64,000 nt of DNA from Williamsia limnetica (GCF_003217475.1 NZ_QJSP01000004.1:62001-126000), one strand, 5' to 3'; shown: positions 52,513-61,475, counted from the stretch's first letter. Numbers and translations are program-made. Notes: generated from the letters alone by a model not told the origin.

Positions 52513-53444
52513 GCTGTTGTCTTCTTCCCGCCGTCGGCAACCTTGTCGTGCCCACCTGCTTCTGCCTGCGCGCTGGCCTCCACTGCTCCGGACCAGGCCA
52601 CCGCGATCGCGCCTGCGACCGCAAAAACGAAGCCTAGTACGGCCAGCCAGGTGCGACCCGGCAGCGCGTTGTCACCGAGCCAGATGATGCCAACCAAACC
52701 CGGCACCACAGTCTCCCCGACCACCAGCGCAGCGGTCGCACCGTTCACCGAACCCAGTTGCAGCGCAACGGTATGGAGGTAGAAGCCACCGATGCCCGAG
52801 ATCACCAGGGCATACGCGGCGGGGTCGGCCAGGATCTGTGCGACGTCGAAATCGGTGATCCCGTGCATGACCCGGACCGAGATCGCGACCGCGCCGAACA
52901 TGGCGCCTGCGCACAGCCCGGCCGCGATCGCCGCCCGCGACCCCAGCCACTGGATGAGACCGATCGACAGCGCCAGCAGTGCCAGCGTGACCAGGAGCAA
53001 AGCCCAGTGGAACCAGTCGGCGTCGTGCCCGGTCCCTTCAGAGTCGGCCGAGATCCCCAGTGCGAAAAGGGCTATCACCACCACGGCGATCGCCAACCAG
53101 TCGCGGCGGTGGAGGTTGATGCCGAGGACGAAGATTCCCAGGATCGCGGTGATGATGAGGTTCGCACTGACGATCGTCTGGGACAGGAAGAGCGGGATGA
53201 GCCGAGCCGAGACCGCACTCCCGGCAAAACCGACCACGTCGAGCATCGTGCCGATGATGAAGGCTGCCGTGAGCGCCGCCGCGATCGTCGACTTCATCGT
53301 CGGAGCGCCGGTCTCGGTCTCGAATCCTGCCTCGCCCCGCTCGGCCGCCGCCTGCTTGGACTTTCGCGCGCCGTAAGCCTGCATCACAGACGAGACGCCG
53401 TACGCCACACACGCAAAGAGCGCGGCGAGGATACCGATGATCAT
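52509..53444 (-). CDS. DMT-superfamily membrane transporter
   Basis: A 311-residue protein with about nine to ten hydrophobic helices in the arrangement of the drug/metabolite transporter superfamily (EamA-like halves). The first helix is MIIGILAALFACVAYGVSSV; later ones include LIITAILGIFVLGINL, LAIAVVVIALFALGIS, FHWALLLVTLALLALSIGL and TWLAVLGFVFAVAGAIAVAW. A charged loop after helix one (GARKSKQAAAERGEAG) lies in the cytoplasm. The substrate is not predictable. It lies 7 bases downstream of serS and overlaps the hypothetical gene, forming a small operon. Confidence 0.75.
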   Translation of the reverse strand: MIIGILAALFACVAYGVSSVMQAYGARKSKQAAAERGEAGFETETGAPTMKSTIAAALTAAFIIGTMLDVVGFAGSAVSARLIPLFLSQTIVSANLIITAILGIFVLGINLHRRDWLAIAVVVIALFALGISADSEGTGHDADWFHWALLLVTLALLALSIGLIQWLGSRAAIAAGLCAGAMFGAVAISVRVMHGITDFDVAQILADPAAYALVISGIGGFYLHTVALQLGSVNGATAALVVGETVVPGLVGIIWLGDNALPGRTWLAVLGFVFAVAGAIAVAWSGAVEASAQAEAGGHDKVADGGKKTTA

Positions 53445-53451
53445 GAGGGGA

Positions 53452-54708
53452 TTATGTCGGTGTCAGAACATCTGTGCCGACGAACGGCACCAACGCCGCC
53501 GGAACCCGCACACTGCCGTCGGGCTGCTGATGGTTCTCCAGGATGGCGACGATCCACCGCGTGGTGGCCAGGGTGCCATTGAGGGTGGCCGCGACCTGCG
53601 GCTTTCCGTTCTCGCCCCGATACCGGACCTGCAACCGGCGTGCCTGGTAGGTGGTGCAATTGGACGTCGACGTCAGCTCGCGATAGGTGTTCTGGGTGGG
53701 AACCCAGGCCTCGCAATCGAACTTGCGGGCCGCAGATGATCCGAGATCGCCACCGGCGACATCGATCACCCGGTAGGGCACGTCGATCGCGGCCAGCATC
53801 TCTTTCTGCCAGCCGAGCAGTTTCTCGTGCTCCGCCTCGGCGTCTTCCGGTCGGCAGTAGATGAATCCCTCGACCTTGTCGAACTGGTGGACCCGGATGA
53901 TTCCCCGAGTGTCTTTGCCATAGCTGCCCGCTTCTCGGCGGAAACAGCTCGACCAGCCCGCATACCGTTTGGGTCCTGCAGACAGGTCCAGGATCTCGTT
54001 CATGTGATAGCCGGCCATCGGTACCTCGGAGGTCCCCACGAGGAACAGGTCGTCATCCGGCAGGTGGTAGACCTCTGCCGCATGGGCGCCCAGGAATCCG
54101 GTGCCCTCCATGACCTCTCGGCGCACGAGCACCGGGGGAATCATGACCGTGAATCCGTTGGCGGTCGCCTTCTGCGCAGCGAGCTGCAGGAGCCCGAGTT
54201 GGAGCATGGCGCCGGCTCCGGTGAGGAAGTAGAACCTCGACCCCGACACCTTCGCACCGCGCTCCATGTCCAGCAGTCCTAGGCTCTCGCCGAGTTCGAG
54301 GTGGTCCTTCGGATTCTCGATGTCGGCCGGTTCGCCGATGGTCTCGAGCAGGTTGAAGTCCTGCTCACCGCCGGCGGGCGCCTGTGGCGCCACGATGTTG
54401 TTGATCGCCCGGTGCGCCGCGTTCATCTGCTCGTCGGCAGCCGACTCACGCGCGTTCGCGGCCTTGACCTGGTCAGAGAGCTCCTTGCCCTTCGCTAGGA
54501 GGGCCTGCTTCTCATCGGCCGGGGCCTTACCGATCAGTTTGCCGAGATCTTTTTGTTGCGACCTCAGTTGATCGGCCTCCACGATCGCGGCGCGACGGAC
54601 GGAGTCTGCTTCGAGCAGCACATCCACCAACGCGGGGTCCTCGCCGCGGGTCCGCTGAGACGAGCGGACCAGATCAGGGTCATCACGCAAAATCTTCAGG
54701 TCGATCAC
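53452..54708 (-). CDS. serS: Seryl-tRNA synthetase
   Basis: A 418-residue class II synthetase that charges tRNA-Ser. Seen: the N-terminal coiled-coil arm (about 30-105, [29 protein letters not shown]) that grips the tRNA, and motif 1 around [19 protein letters not shown]. Motif 2 is in [18 protein letters not shown], and motif 3 in [16 protein letters not shown]. Length is normal for bacteria. The M. tuberculosis gene is Rv3834c, again in syntenic order with the following septum-formation and zincin genes. The ATG at 54708 begins [17 protein letters not shown], the standard start. Confidence 0.97.
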   Translation of the reverse strand: MIDLKILRDDPDLVRSSQRTRGEDPALVDVLLEADSVRRAAIVEADQLRSQQKDLGKLIGKAPADEKQALLAKGKELSDQVKAANARESAADEQMNAAHRAINNIVAPQAPAGGEQDFNLLETIGEPADIENPKDHLELGESLGLLDMERGAKVSGSRFYFLTGAGAMLQLGLLQLAAQKATANGFTVMIPPVLVRREVMEGTGFLGAHAAEVYHLPDDDLFLVGTSEVPMAGYHMNEILDLSAGPKRYAGWSSCFRREAGSYGKDTRGIIRVHQFDKVEGFIYCRPEDAEAEHEKLLGWQKEMLAAIDVPYRVIDVAGGDLGSSAARKFDCEAWVPTQNTYRELTSTSNCTTYQARRLQVRYRGENGKPQVAATLNGTLATTRWIVAILENHQQPDGSVRVPAALVPFVGTDVLTPT

Positions 54709-54718
54709 GGAAGAAACC

Positions 54719-55135
54719 CTACTTGTCTAGCAAACCCAGGTAGTCCTCGCGCCCGAACATCGACGCCGCATCACGCGCCGTCGGGTGACCGGCGTCGGGA
54801 TCCGCGCCCGCCGCGATGAGCGCCGCCACCACGTCGTCGTGCGACTTGAACACCGCGCCCGCCAGTGGGGTCTGGCCCTTGTCGTTGGGCCGGTTGACGT
54901 CGGCACCCAGCTCGATCAGCCCCGACACCACCGGCGCGTGACCGTGGTAGGCCGAGAGCATCAGGATGGTGTCGCCCGCCTGATTGGTCAGATTTGCCGG
55001 CACGCCGGCCTTCACATAGTCGATCAGCGCCGAGTCCCCGGCGCGGGCCATCTCGAACATCCGGCCCGCGAGTTCTGCGACATCCTCGCCAGGGGTGTTC
55101 GTCTCTGGGATCTCGCCTGTGCCGTCGACTGCCAT
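54719..55135 (-). CDS. Ankyrin-repeat protein
   Basis: A 138-residue cytosolic protein. After an acidic lead ([21 protein letters not shown]) it has three ankyrin repeats: [40 protein letters not shown] with [10 protein letters not shown], and [20 protein letters not shown] with GADPDAGH. Such small ankyrin proteins bind protein partners. It ends 10 bases upstream of serS and is probably co-transcribed. The start at 55135 ([11 protein letters not shown]) is chosen because upstream frame sequence is not conserved-looking. Confidence 0.85.
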   Translation of the reverse strand: MAVDGTGEIPETNTPGEDVAELAGRMFEMARAGDSALIDYVKAGVPANLTNQAGDTILMLSAYHGHAPVVSGLIELGADVNRPNDKGQTPLAGAVFKSHDDVVAALIAAGADPDAGHPTARDAASMFGREDYLGLLDK

Positions 55136-55238
55136 GGTCCGACGATAACGCCGAGCGCCGACTGATACGAGTGTCGACTGGAGGACACGTGGGGCCATCT
55201 CGCCATCGGGGCGCGGTGCCAGGGCATTATGGAGGCCG

Positions 55239-56336
55239 ATGGTTGACAGTGGAGGACAGCGAAAACGCCTGGCCGTGGCGGCAGCGCAGCACCCGGTGCG
55301 CGTGTTGCTCGCCGCGGTGCTGGTGGGCGCGGTGATCTGCGCCGGAGTGGTCGCACTCGTCGGAGGCTTCAACGACGCCGGGACGGTCAAAGGCGATGAG
55401 ATCGGCGACGCCAAGGCGTCGGCCAAGTCCACGCCGTTCACCGAATCCGCGGCGGGCGATTGTCTCACCTGGCCCGAAGAACTCCCGGCGAGTCAATCGT
55501 TGGTCGACTGCACCCAAGAGCACATGTTCGAGGTGGCCGGCGCGCTCGACACCGCGGCGTACCCGGGCGTCCAGTTCGGCGAGGACGCACCCTGGCCCGG
55601 GCCGCAGCAGTTCACGACCATCCGGGACGAGCACTGCCCCGCGGTGGTCAGCAGCTACCTCGGCGGCAAGCTCGACCCGGCCGGCCGGTTCTCGATCGGG
55701 TTGATGTACCCCTCCGCCGAACAGTGGGCAGACGGTGAGCGCACCCTGCGATGCGGCCTGCAGCTGTCCGGCACCACCGGCACGTTGAAGCCCTTCCTCG
55801 GTCACGTCCGCGACCAGGACCAATCCCAGCAGTGGCCTTCGGGGACCTGTATCGGGATCGACCTGGAAACCCGTAAGCCGACCGACCCGGTCGATTGCAC
55901 CGAACCGCACTCGTTCCAGGTGACCGCGGTCATCGACCTCGGCCTCAAGTACGGACCTGCGGGTTCGCCCTGGCCGAACGTCGAGGAGCAGAACACCTAC
56001 CTGCAGTCGACCTGCCCCGGCGTCACCGACCAGTTCCTCGGCGGCAACGACAAACTGGCGCAGACCACGCTCAACCTGCAGTGGTCGACCCTGACCGAGC
56101 CGAGTTGGCTCGCCGGAAGCCGAAAAGTGGTGTGCTACATCGGCCTTCCTGATCAGGGTGGGTTCGCGACGCTCGTCGGCGACGCGAAGGGGAACCTGCT
56201 GATCAACGGCGTCGTACCCACCCCACCGCCGGCCGAGCCGCCGGGCAGGCTCAATCCGACCCCGGTACCGCTTCCGCCCGGCGTCGAGCCCAATCCCCTC
56301 GAGACGCCGGCCCCCGCCGGCGGCGGTGGAGGCTGA
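55239..56336 (+). CDS. Septum-formation-family membrane protein (Rv3835 type)
   Basis: A 365-residue protein anchored by one N-terminal helix (VRVLLAAVLVGAVICAGVVALVG is at about 20-42), with the rest outside. It carries two copies of the septum-formation domain: one with AGDCLTWPEELPASQSLVDC and TQEHMFEVAG, the other with SGTCIGIDLETRKPTDPVDC and TEPHSFQVTA. Each has paired cysteines, probably disulfides. The C-terminus is a Pro-rich tail. In related genera the domain is linked to cell division, but its action is unknown. GGAGG lies before the ATG. The zincin gene follows three bases after the stop, as Rv3836 follows Rv3835. Confidence 0.85.
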   Translation: MVDSGGQRKRLAVAAAQHPVRVLLAAVLVGAVICAGVVALVGGFNDAGTVKGDEIGDAKASAKSTPFTESAAGDCLTWPEELPASQSLVDCTQEHMFEVAGALDTAAYPGVQFGEDAPWPGPQQFTTIRDEHCPAVVSSYLGGKLDPAGRFSIGLMYPSAEQWADGERTLRCGLQLSGTTGTLKPFLGHVRDQDQSQQWPSGTCIGIDLETRKPTDPVDCTEPHSFQVTAVIDLGLKYGPAGSPWPNVEEQNTYLQSTCPGVTDQFLGGNDKLAQTTLNLQWSTLTEPSWLAGSRKVVCYIGLPDQGGFATLVGDAKGNLLINGVVPTPPPAEPPGRLNPTPVPLPPGVEPNPLETPAPAGGGGG

Positions 56337-56339
56337 TCG

Positions 56340-56690
56340 ATGCCGGTTGCCATGTCGGACACCGCGTTCGACGAGCTGGTCTCCGACGCGCTCGACACCA
56401 TCCCCGAAGAGCTCGCCGCGGCGATGAACAACGTCGTGATCCTGGTGGAACCCCACAACGAGGAGGAGCCCGATCTACTCGGGCTCTACTTCGGCATCGC
56501 GCTGACCGAACGCGACAGCCACTACGGCGGCACGTTGCCCGACACCATCACGATCTACCGCGAACCGATCCTCGACATGTGCGACGACGAAGAGCAGGTG
56601 GTCTCGGAGGTGGCGATCACCGTGGTGCACGAGATCGCACACCACTTCGGGATCTCCGACGACTGGTTGCACGCAAACGGCTGGGGCTGA
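56340..56690 (+). CDS. Zincin-like metallopeptidase-family protein (Rv3836 type)
   Basis: A 116-residue small zincin-like protein. The zinc motif HEIAHHFGI is near residue 100, within VAITVVHEIAHHFGISDDW, and a conserved LLGLYFGIALTERDSHYGG lies near residue 45. This matches the short metallopeptidase family in which the HExxH zinc site lies near the end. Substrate unknown. Translation starts 3 bases after the septum-formation gene's stop, so the two are co-translated and probably co-function at the envelope or division site. A second methionine (MSDTAFDEL) could also start the protein. Confidence 0.85.
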   Translation: MPVAMSDTAFDELVSDALDTIPEELAAAMNNVVILVEPHNEEEPDLLGLYFGIALTERDSHYGGTLPDTITIYREPILDMCDDEEQVVSEVAITVVHEIAHHFGISDDWLHANGWG

Positions 56691-56695
56691 GCTCG

Positions 56696-56763
56696 CAAAC
56701 GCTCCACAAATATAAAGGCGCTCCACATATTTGTGGCGCGTCTTTGTATTTGTGGAGCGTTTG
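56696..56763. repeat. Long palindrome between convergent genes
   Basis: Perfect 17-bp arms CAAACGCTCCACAAATA (56696-56712) and its complement (56747-56763), with an inner CCACA...TGTGG. It starts CGCAAACGC like the element at 18457 and, like it, repeats the half-site GCGCTCCACA. Between two convergent genes, so a terminator role is likely. Confidence 0.75.
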
Positions 56764-56779
56764 TGGGGAGGAGCGGGGC

Positions 56780-57442
56780 TCAGCCCATCGGATCGCGGGC
56801 GAACTCCGGCTCGTCGTCGGTGTGGAACGGGGGCAGCTCATTGCCCCAGCGACGGCAGGTCCAGCCGTCGGGGGTGCGGGTGAGCTCGATGGAACCGGTG
56901 TTCTTCAGATGATGGGCCAGCGCGAATTCCGCGGGCATCCCGACCAGGCGCGCCGCAATCAGTCTGATCGCGGCGCCATGGCTGACCAGGTGCACGTCGC
57001 GGGCGTCCGGACCCGCCAGGTGTTTCTCCGCGATCGCGTCGATCACCGGCAGATAGCGGGCATAGACGTCGTCGAGCGACTCGCCACCCGGTATCCGCAC
57101 CGCGGTGTCACCGGAGAACCAACTGCGGACCGTGGTCGAGAAGATCTCGTGGGCACCTTCGGAGGTCTGGTCCTCCAAGTCGCCCACCTGCACCTCGAAC
57201 AGCCCATCCCGCACCTCGTTGGTCACGCCCCACACGGATCCGATGAGTTCTGCGGTCTGCTGCGCCCGGCGCGCCGCCGACGAGATGAGGATCGGGGTGC
57301 CGGCGTCGGGACGCTCGAGAGCGTAACGTGCGGCCTGTCGCGCCCCGAAGTCGGTGAGTCCGGCACCCGGCAATGCCGTATCCAGACGCTGCAACACATT
57401 CGACGTCGTCTCACCGTGTCGTACCAAGTGCAGTGTGCTCAT
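56780..57442 (-). CDS. Histidine phosphatase / phosphoglycerate mutase-like protein (Rv3837c type)
   Basis: A 220-residue member of the histidine phosphatase superfamily. The catalytic RHG is at residues 8-10 in HLVRHGETTSN; a second His lies in HLVSHGAAIRLIA near residue 155. SSAARRAQQTAELIG (residue 55) and LFEVQVGDLEDQTSEG (residue 80) are typical side motifs. It removes phosphate from an unknown small molecule or acts as a mutase. The ATG at 57442 shares ATGA with the pheA stop, so pheA and this gene are translated in order; the longer frame to 57475 is inside pheA. Confidence 0.87.
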   Translation of the reverse strand: MSTLHLVRHGETTSNVLQRLDTALPGAGLTDFGARQAARYALERPDAGTPILISSAARRAQQTAELIGSVWGVTNEVRDGLFEVQVGDLEDQTSEGAHEIFSTTVRSWFSGDTAVRIPGGESLDDVYARYLPVIDAIAEKHLAGPDARDVHLVSHGAAIRLIAARLVGMPAEFALAHHLKNTGSIELTRTPDGWTCRRWGNELPPFHTDDEPEFARDPMG

Positions 57443-58359
57443 CGGTCTTTCCCCAACCGGATCGATTCGAGCCACTTGTCGGACTCGTCATGGCGGGGCG
57501 GCGGGGTCCCGTTCGGGCGAGCCGATGGCCACGACCCCAGAAAGTGCATCGCGGTGGCACGACGGTGCAGGGCGCCGAGCGCCTCGGCGATGGGCGGATC
57601 GTCGAGGTGGCCGACGACGTCGAGGTTGAAGAAGAACCCGCCGGCACGCCGGGGGCGGGACTCGATTCGCGTGAGATCGATGTTGCGCGTGGCGAATTCG
57701 TACATCGCCGACATCAGCGATCCCGGGATGTTGGGCAGGTCCAACGTGACCGAGGTGCGATCCTGACCCGTACGGGGTGGGACCGGTCCCGGACTGCCGA
57801 CGAGCACGAAGCGGGTGTTGGCGTCGGATGCATCGGCGAGACCTGTTGCCAGCTCCTGCAAATCGTACAAACGAGCCGCCAATGCCGTGGTCAGAGCTGC
57901 GTCGGCGCGGCCGGCCGCCACGTCCTGAGCGGCCGCGGCATTGGAGGCGCTGGTGATGACCTGCGCGTCCGGATAGCGCCCCTCGAGCGTCTCGCGGACC
58001 TGGGCCGAGGCCACCGGATACGCCGCGATGGTCGCGATGTCGGACGCCTCGATCTGCTCACGGGCAGCAAGGGTGAATGCGATGTCCAGGACGGTCTCCG
58101 CGAAGATCTGCACTCGAGACCCCTTGATCAAGGCATCCAGTGTCGCAGGCACCGACCCCTCGATGGAGCTCTCGATCGGCACGCATCCGTAGTCGGCGCG
58201 ACCCTCGCGGACAAGGGTCAAGGTCGCGGCAGGACTGCTGGCACTGATCCGCTCGACGGCGCCCTGATCGGTCAGCCACGAGTTCTGGGTCAGCAACTGA
58301 TCGAGCGCCATCTCGGTGAACGTTCCGGATGGTCCGAAGTAGGCGATGGCAGGCACCAT
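57439..58359 (-). CDS. pheA: Prephenate dehydratase
   Basis: A 306-residue monofunctional dehydratase making phenylpyruvate for phenylalanine. Catalytic part (1-185): AYFGPSGTFTEMALDQLL, VPIESSIEGSVPATLDAL, and the TRF motif in ANTRFVLVGSPGP. The regulatory ACT domain follows (about 195-275) with IPGSLMSAMYEFATRNIDLT and the ESRP phenylalanine-binding motif. Feedback inhibition by phenylalanine is expected. Length and order match the mycobacterial gene (Rv3838c). The final residues are a polar tail. It overlaps the phosphatase gene by four bases. Confidence 0.96.
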   Translation of the reverse strand: MVPAIAYFGPSGTFTEMALDQLLTQNSWLTDQGAVERISASSPAATLTLVREGRADYGCVPIESSIEGSVPATLDALIKGSRVQIFAETVLDIAFTLAAREQIEASDIATIAAYPVASAQVRETLEGRYPDAQVITSASNAAAAQDVAAGRADAALTTALAARLYDLQELATGLADASDANTRFVLVGSPGPVPPRTGQDRTSVTLDLPNIPGSLMSAMYEFATRNIDLTRIESRPRRAGGFFFNLDVVGHLDDPPIAEALGALHRRATAMHFLGSWPSARPNGTPPPRHDESDKWLESIRLGKDR

Positions 58360-58418
58360 CCGAGATTACGGCAGCGACCGATGTCGGTTCGAGGGTTGCC
58401 AACTCACCGCCGAGAGGT

Positions 58419-58437
58419 TTAGGTTAGGGTTACCTAC
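58419..58437 (+). promoter_or_regulatory. IdeR/DtxR-type iron box
   Basis: TTAGGTTAGGGTTACCTAC matches the IdeR consensus TTAGGTTAGGCTAACCTAA at 16 of 19 positions and lies 31 bases before the ATG of the DUF2470 gene. With iron, IdeR should bind and repress. Rv3839 at the same place in M. tuberculosis is, as I recall, iron-regulated too. Confidence 0.82.
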
Positions 58438-58468
58438 AAAGGCTCCCCTAACCACCGCGAGGACCGAG

Positions 58469-59233
58469 ATGCAGAAAACCGCGATCGATCGACCGTCCGA
58501 CGCCGAGTCGGTTCGCACCGCCTGCATGCGGGTGACCGATGCGATGCTCGCCATCGAAGGCAGCGAACCCTCACCGGTGACCATGGTGCATCTGTATGAC
58601 TCGCAGGCGTTCGTGCTCGTGCCCACCGACAGCGTGGCCAGCGCACTGGCGTGGCAGGCCGGATCGAGCGGCCTGCCTGCGATGGTCGAGGTCACCGACG
58701 TGGCACCCATCGATCTGCGCGAACAGGTCCGCTCACTGATCTGGCTCAACGGCACCCTGCATTCGGTCCCGTCGGATCTCGAACGCGACCTCGCCTGCGA
58801 GATCGCCACCGATCATCCGTGCCCCGGCCTGCTCGACATCGGCCACGGTTACTCCCTGCTCCGCCTGGGTCTGACCTCGGCGGTTCTGGCGAACAGCGGT
58901 GGCGCAGCGTCGGTCAGTTCGGGTGAACTCGCCGAGGCCGTACCGGATCCCTTCTGGGAATTCGAGGCCGACTGGGTCGCCCACATGGATTCCGATCACG
59001 CGGACCTGATCACCGCACTGAGCAACCGGCTGCCCACCGAACTCCGCGACGGCCGGGTTCGGCCGCTCGGTATCGATCGCTTCGGTATCCGCTTCCGGAT
59101 CGAGGGTCCCGAGAGCGACTCCGACGTGCGACTGCCGTTCCCGCGGCCCGTCGGCGACGTCATGGAATTGTCGAAGGCGCTCCGTACCCTGGCAGGTTGC
59201 CCGTTCCTGAACAGCCTCCCCGGTCACAGCTGA
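58469..59233 (+). CDS. DUF2470-domain protein (Rv3839 type), iron-regulated
   Basis: A 254-residue cytosolic protein. The C-terminal part (about 165-250) with ADWVAHMDSDHADLITALSN and RFRIEGPESDSDVRLPFPRP is the DUF2470 domain found next to or fused with split-barrel pyridoxamine-phosphate-oxidase-like and heme-degrading proteins. The N-terminal half (SPVTMVHLYDSQAFVLVPTD, MVEVTDVAPIDLREQVRSLI) looks like the preceding split-barrel-type fold. DUF2470/HugZ-type proteins act on heme. An iron box 31 bases upstream places it under IdeR, consistent with a role in heme use when iron is short. The ATG at 58469 (MQKTAIDRPSDAE) has GAGGA before it. Confidence 0.8.
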   Translation: MQKTAIDRPSDAESVRTACMRVTDAMLAIEGSEPSPVTMVHLYDSQAFVLVPTDSVASALAWQAGSSGLPAMVEVTDVAPIDLREQVRSLIWLNGTLHSVPSDLERDLACEIATDHPCPGLLDIGHGYSLLRLGLTSAVLANSGGAASVSSGELAEAVPDPFWEFEADWVAHMDSDHADLITALSNRLPTELRDGRVRPLGIDRFGIRFRIEGPESDSDVRLPFPRPVGDVMELSKALRTLAGCPFLNSLPGHS

Positions 59234-59269
59234 GAACGGTCCACATACTCGATCAGTAACCTCTGACGG

Positions 59270-60076
59270 GTGAACCTGCGCCCGTGGTTACAGCCGACTC
59301 GTCCGGCGCAGATCGAGGTCGTCACCGATCGGGTGGGACGCCGCGCCATCGGTGTCGAGATCGCGATCGTCCTGACCCTCACGTTCGGCCTCTCGGCCGC
59401 GTCGTCCCTGCTCTCGATCATCGAGGACCTGTTGTCCGCGGAGGGGCTCGCGGGCGCCAGCGTCGCCCTGAACTCGAGCTCGTCCGACCTGGGCCTCATC
59501 GACTTCTTCCAGCAGTTGCTCTCTGCCACCAAACTTTTCGCTGTCGCGGCACTGGCGATCTACCTGATCTGGCGCGCGGGGGTTCCACTGGCCCGCATCG
59601 GTTTCCCGAAACTCAGGGCCAAGTTCGACATCGGTCTGGGCGTCGGTCTCGCCGCGCTCATCGGCATCCCCGGGCTCGGTCTCTATCTGGTGGCCCGCGC
59701 CCTCGACCTCAACGTCCAGGTATTGCCGTCGAACCTCGACGAGACGTTCTGGCGTCTTCCGATGCTCGTGTTCTCTGCGATCGCCAACTCTGCTGCCGAA
59801 GAGTTCTTGGTCGTCGCCTACCTCATCACCCGGCTACGGCAGCTCGGCTGGAGCGAGAATCGCAGTCTGCTGTTCTCGGCGGTCCTGCGCGGCAGTTACC
59901 ACCTGTACCAGGGATTCGGCGGCGGCCTCGGCAACATCATCATGGGCCTGGTCTACGGCAGGGTCTTCCAGCGCACCGGCCGGATATGGCCGCTGGTCAT
60001 CGGACATGCGCTCATCGACACCGTCGCCTTCGTCGGCTTCGCGCTCCTGAGGGACCATCTCAGCTGGCTTCGCTAA
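59270..60076 (+). CDS. CPBP/Abi-family intramembrane protease
   Basis: A 268-residue polytopic protein with about eight hydrophobic helices. The CPBP motifs are present: NSAAEEFLVVAYLITRL (EExxx type, residue 175), RGSYHLYQGFGGG (first His, residue 205) and VIGHALIDTVAF (second His, residue 245). These build the glutamate/histidine active site of Rce1-like proteases. Possible substrates are membrane proteins or, as in immunity proteins, unknown. The GTG at 59270 is the only start near the first helix. The LCP gene follows 30 bases later and may be co-transcribed. Confidence 0.85.
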   Translation: MNLRPWLQPTRPAQIEVVTDRVGRRAIGVEIAIVLTLTFGLSAASSLLSIIEDLLSAEGLAGASVALNSSSSDLGLIDFFQQLLSATKLFAVAALAIYLIWRAGVPLARIGFPKLRAKFDIGLGVGLAALIGIPGLGLYLVARALDLNVQVLPSNLDETFWRLPMLVFSAIANSAAEEFLVVAYLITRLRQLGWSENRSLLFSAVLRGSYHLYQGFGGGLGNIIMGLVYGRVFQRTGRIWPLVIGHALIDTVAFVGFALLRDHLSWLR

Positions 60077-60106
60077 AGTCTGTGCAATGACAACTGGGGA
60101 GATGCG

Positions 60107-61471
60107 ATGAGCGACCGGGAAGAGCCGTTCATCCGCCGCCCCCGTCAGGGGCCGCCGCAACAGGGGCCGCCGCAACAGGGATCGCCGCAACAGGGGCCGC
60201 CGCGACACGGTCGTCGGCCCCAGCAGAACCCACAGCAACCGTACCGGCCGTATCCCCCGCAACAGGGGCGTTCGGCGGGCCCGCCCCCTCCGATGACCCG
60301 CAGAGGAGCGCCGCCGGGTCAGCCCGGCTATCAGTCCCCGCGCGCCTGGTCACAGTCCGATGCACCGGAAACCCGCACCGGCCGGCCACCGCAGCAGGCG
60401 CCGCGGCAGAGTCCGCCGCCGCCGATCGTCGCCTACAACCGGCCCCGCCCTCCCGAACCGCCGCGGGATCGACCGCCCCGGCCCGCTGATCGCTTCGCAT
60501 CGCCTCCCCCCTCTCGAACGCGGCGCAGACGCCGCATCCCGATCCTGCGCACTGTCCTGATCCTGCTGCTGGTGATGGTGCTCGGCACCGTCGGCCTGTT
60601 CGTGTACTTCGACACCAAGCTGAACCGGGTCGACGCGCTGTCCAACTACGAGGGACGAGTCGCCGGAACCCCAGGCACAAATTGGCTGTTGGTCGGTTCC
60701 GACTCGCGAGCCGACCTCAGTGCGGAAGAACGCGCTGCGCTGGCCACCGGAGACAGCGAGGGTTCGCGGACCGACACCATCATGCTCGTCCACTTCGGGT
60801 CGGGCGGTAAACCGATGATCATCTCGATCCCCCGCGACCTCTTCGTCGACGTCCCCGGCAATGGTGCGCACAAGATCAACGCCGCCTTCAGCATCGGCGG
60901 ACCGGAGCTGCTGGTGCAGACGATCGAGACGAATACCGGTGTGCACATCGACCACTACGCCGAGATCGGATTCGGCGGCTTCGACAAACTCGTCGACGCC
61001 GTCGGCGGCATCGAGATGTGCCTCGATGCACCCATCAACGATCCGCTCGCCGGCATCGACCTGCAAGCCGGATGCCAGACGCTGAACGGTAAAGAAGCTC
61101 TCGGCTTCGTCCGTACCCGAGCCTTCGCGAATGCCGACCTCGATCGGGTGGTGAATCAGCGTAAGTTCATGGCCGCGCTCATGCAGAAGGCCACCAGCTT
61201 CTCGACGATCTTGAACCCATTCCGGTTCTGGCCGTTGGTCAGCGGGACCGTGGGGTCGCTCACCGTCGACAACGGTGATCACATCTGGCATCTGGCGCGG
61301 CTCGCCTGGGCCCTGCGTAGCGACCCCGTCACGGTCACCACCCCCAATGGGGGTTCGGTTTTCACCGACGACGGCGACTCACTTGCCTGGGGTGACAACA
61401 CCACTGCGTTCTTCGCCGCGATCGCCGACGGCAAGGAAGTACCGCCGGAGCTCATTCAAACCGGCGGCTGA
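60107..61471 (+). CDS. LytR-CpsA-Psr (LCP) family wall-polymer ligase
   Basis: A 454-residue membrane enzyme. The first 145 residues are a Pro/Gln/Arg-rich cytoplasmic tail. One transmembrane helix follows (ILRTVLILLLVMVLGTVGLFVYF is at about 146-168), then the extracellular LCP domain (about 190-360). The domain has NWLLVGSDSRADLSAEE, TDTIMLVHFG, IISIPRDLFVDVPGNG, HKINAAFSIGG and GFVRTRAFANADLDRVVNQR, whose arginines and aspartates bind the pyrophosphate of lipid-linked substrate. LCP enzymes attach arabinogalactan or teichoic acids to peptidoglycan, so this gene links to the glf/aftB cluster at the left. It ends 4 bases before a convergent gene. Confidence 0.9.
   Translation: MSDREEPFIRRPRQGPPQQGPPQQGSPQQGPPRHGRRPQQNPQQPYRPYPPQQGRSAGPPPPMTRRGAPPGQPGYQSPRAWSQSDAPETRTGRPPQQAPRQSPPPPIVAYNRPRPPEPPRDRPPRPADRFASPPPSRTRRRRRIPILRTVLILLLVMVLGTVGLFVYFDTKLNRVDALSNYEGRVAGTPGTNWLLVGSDSRADLSAEERAALATGDSEGSRTDTIMLVHFGSGGKPMIISIPRDLFVDVPGNGAHKINAAFSIGGPELLVQTIETNTGVHIDHYAEIGFGGFDKLVDAVGGIEMCLDAPINDPLAGIDLQAGCQTLNGKEALGFVRTRAFANADLDRVVNQRKFMAALMQKATSFSTILNPFRFWPLVSGTVGSLTVDNGDHIWHLARLAWALRSDPVTVTTPNGGSVFTDDGDSLAWGDNTTAFFAAIADGKEVPPELIQTGG
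60148..60204 (+). repeat. 15-bp tandem repeat in the LCP gene tail
   Basis: About four units of GGGCCGCCGCAACAG encoding the pentapeptide GPPQQ (third unit GSPQQ) in the cytoplasmic tail. The unit keeps frame, so copy number can vary without breaking the gene. Confidence 0.8.
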
Positions 61472-61475
61472 CTTC

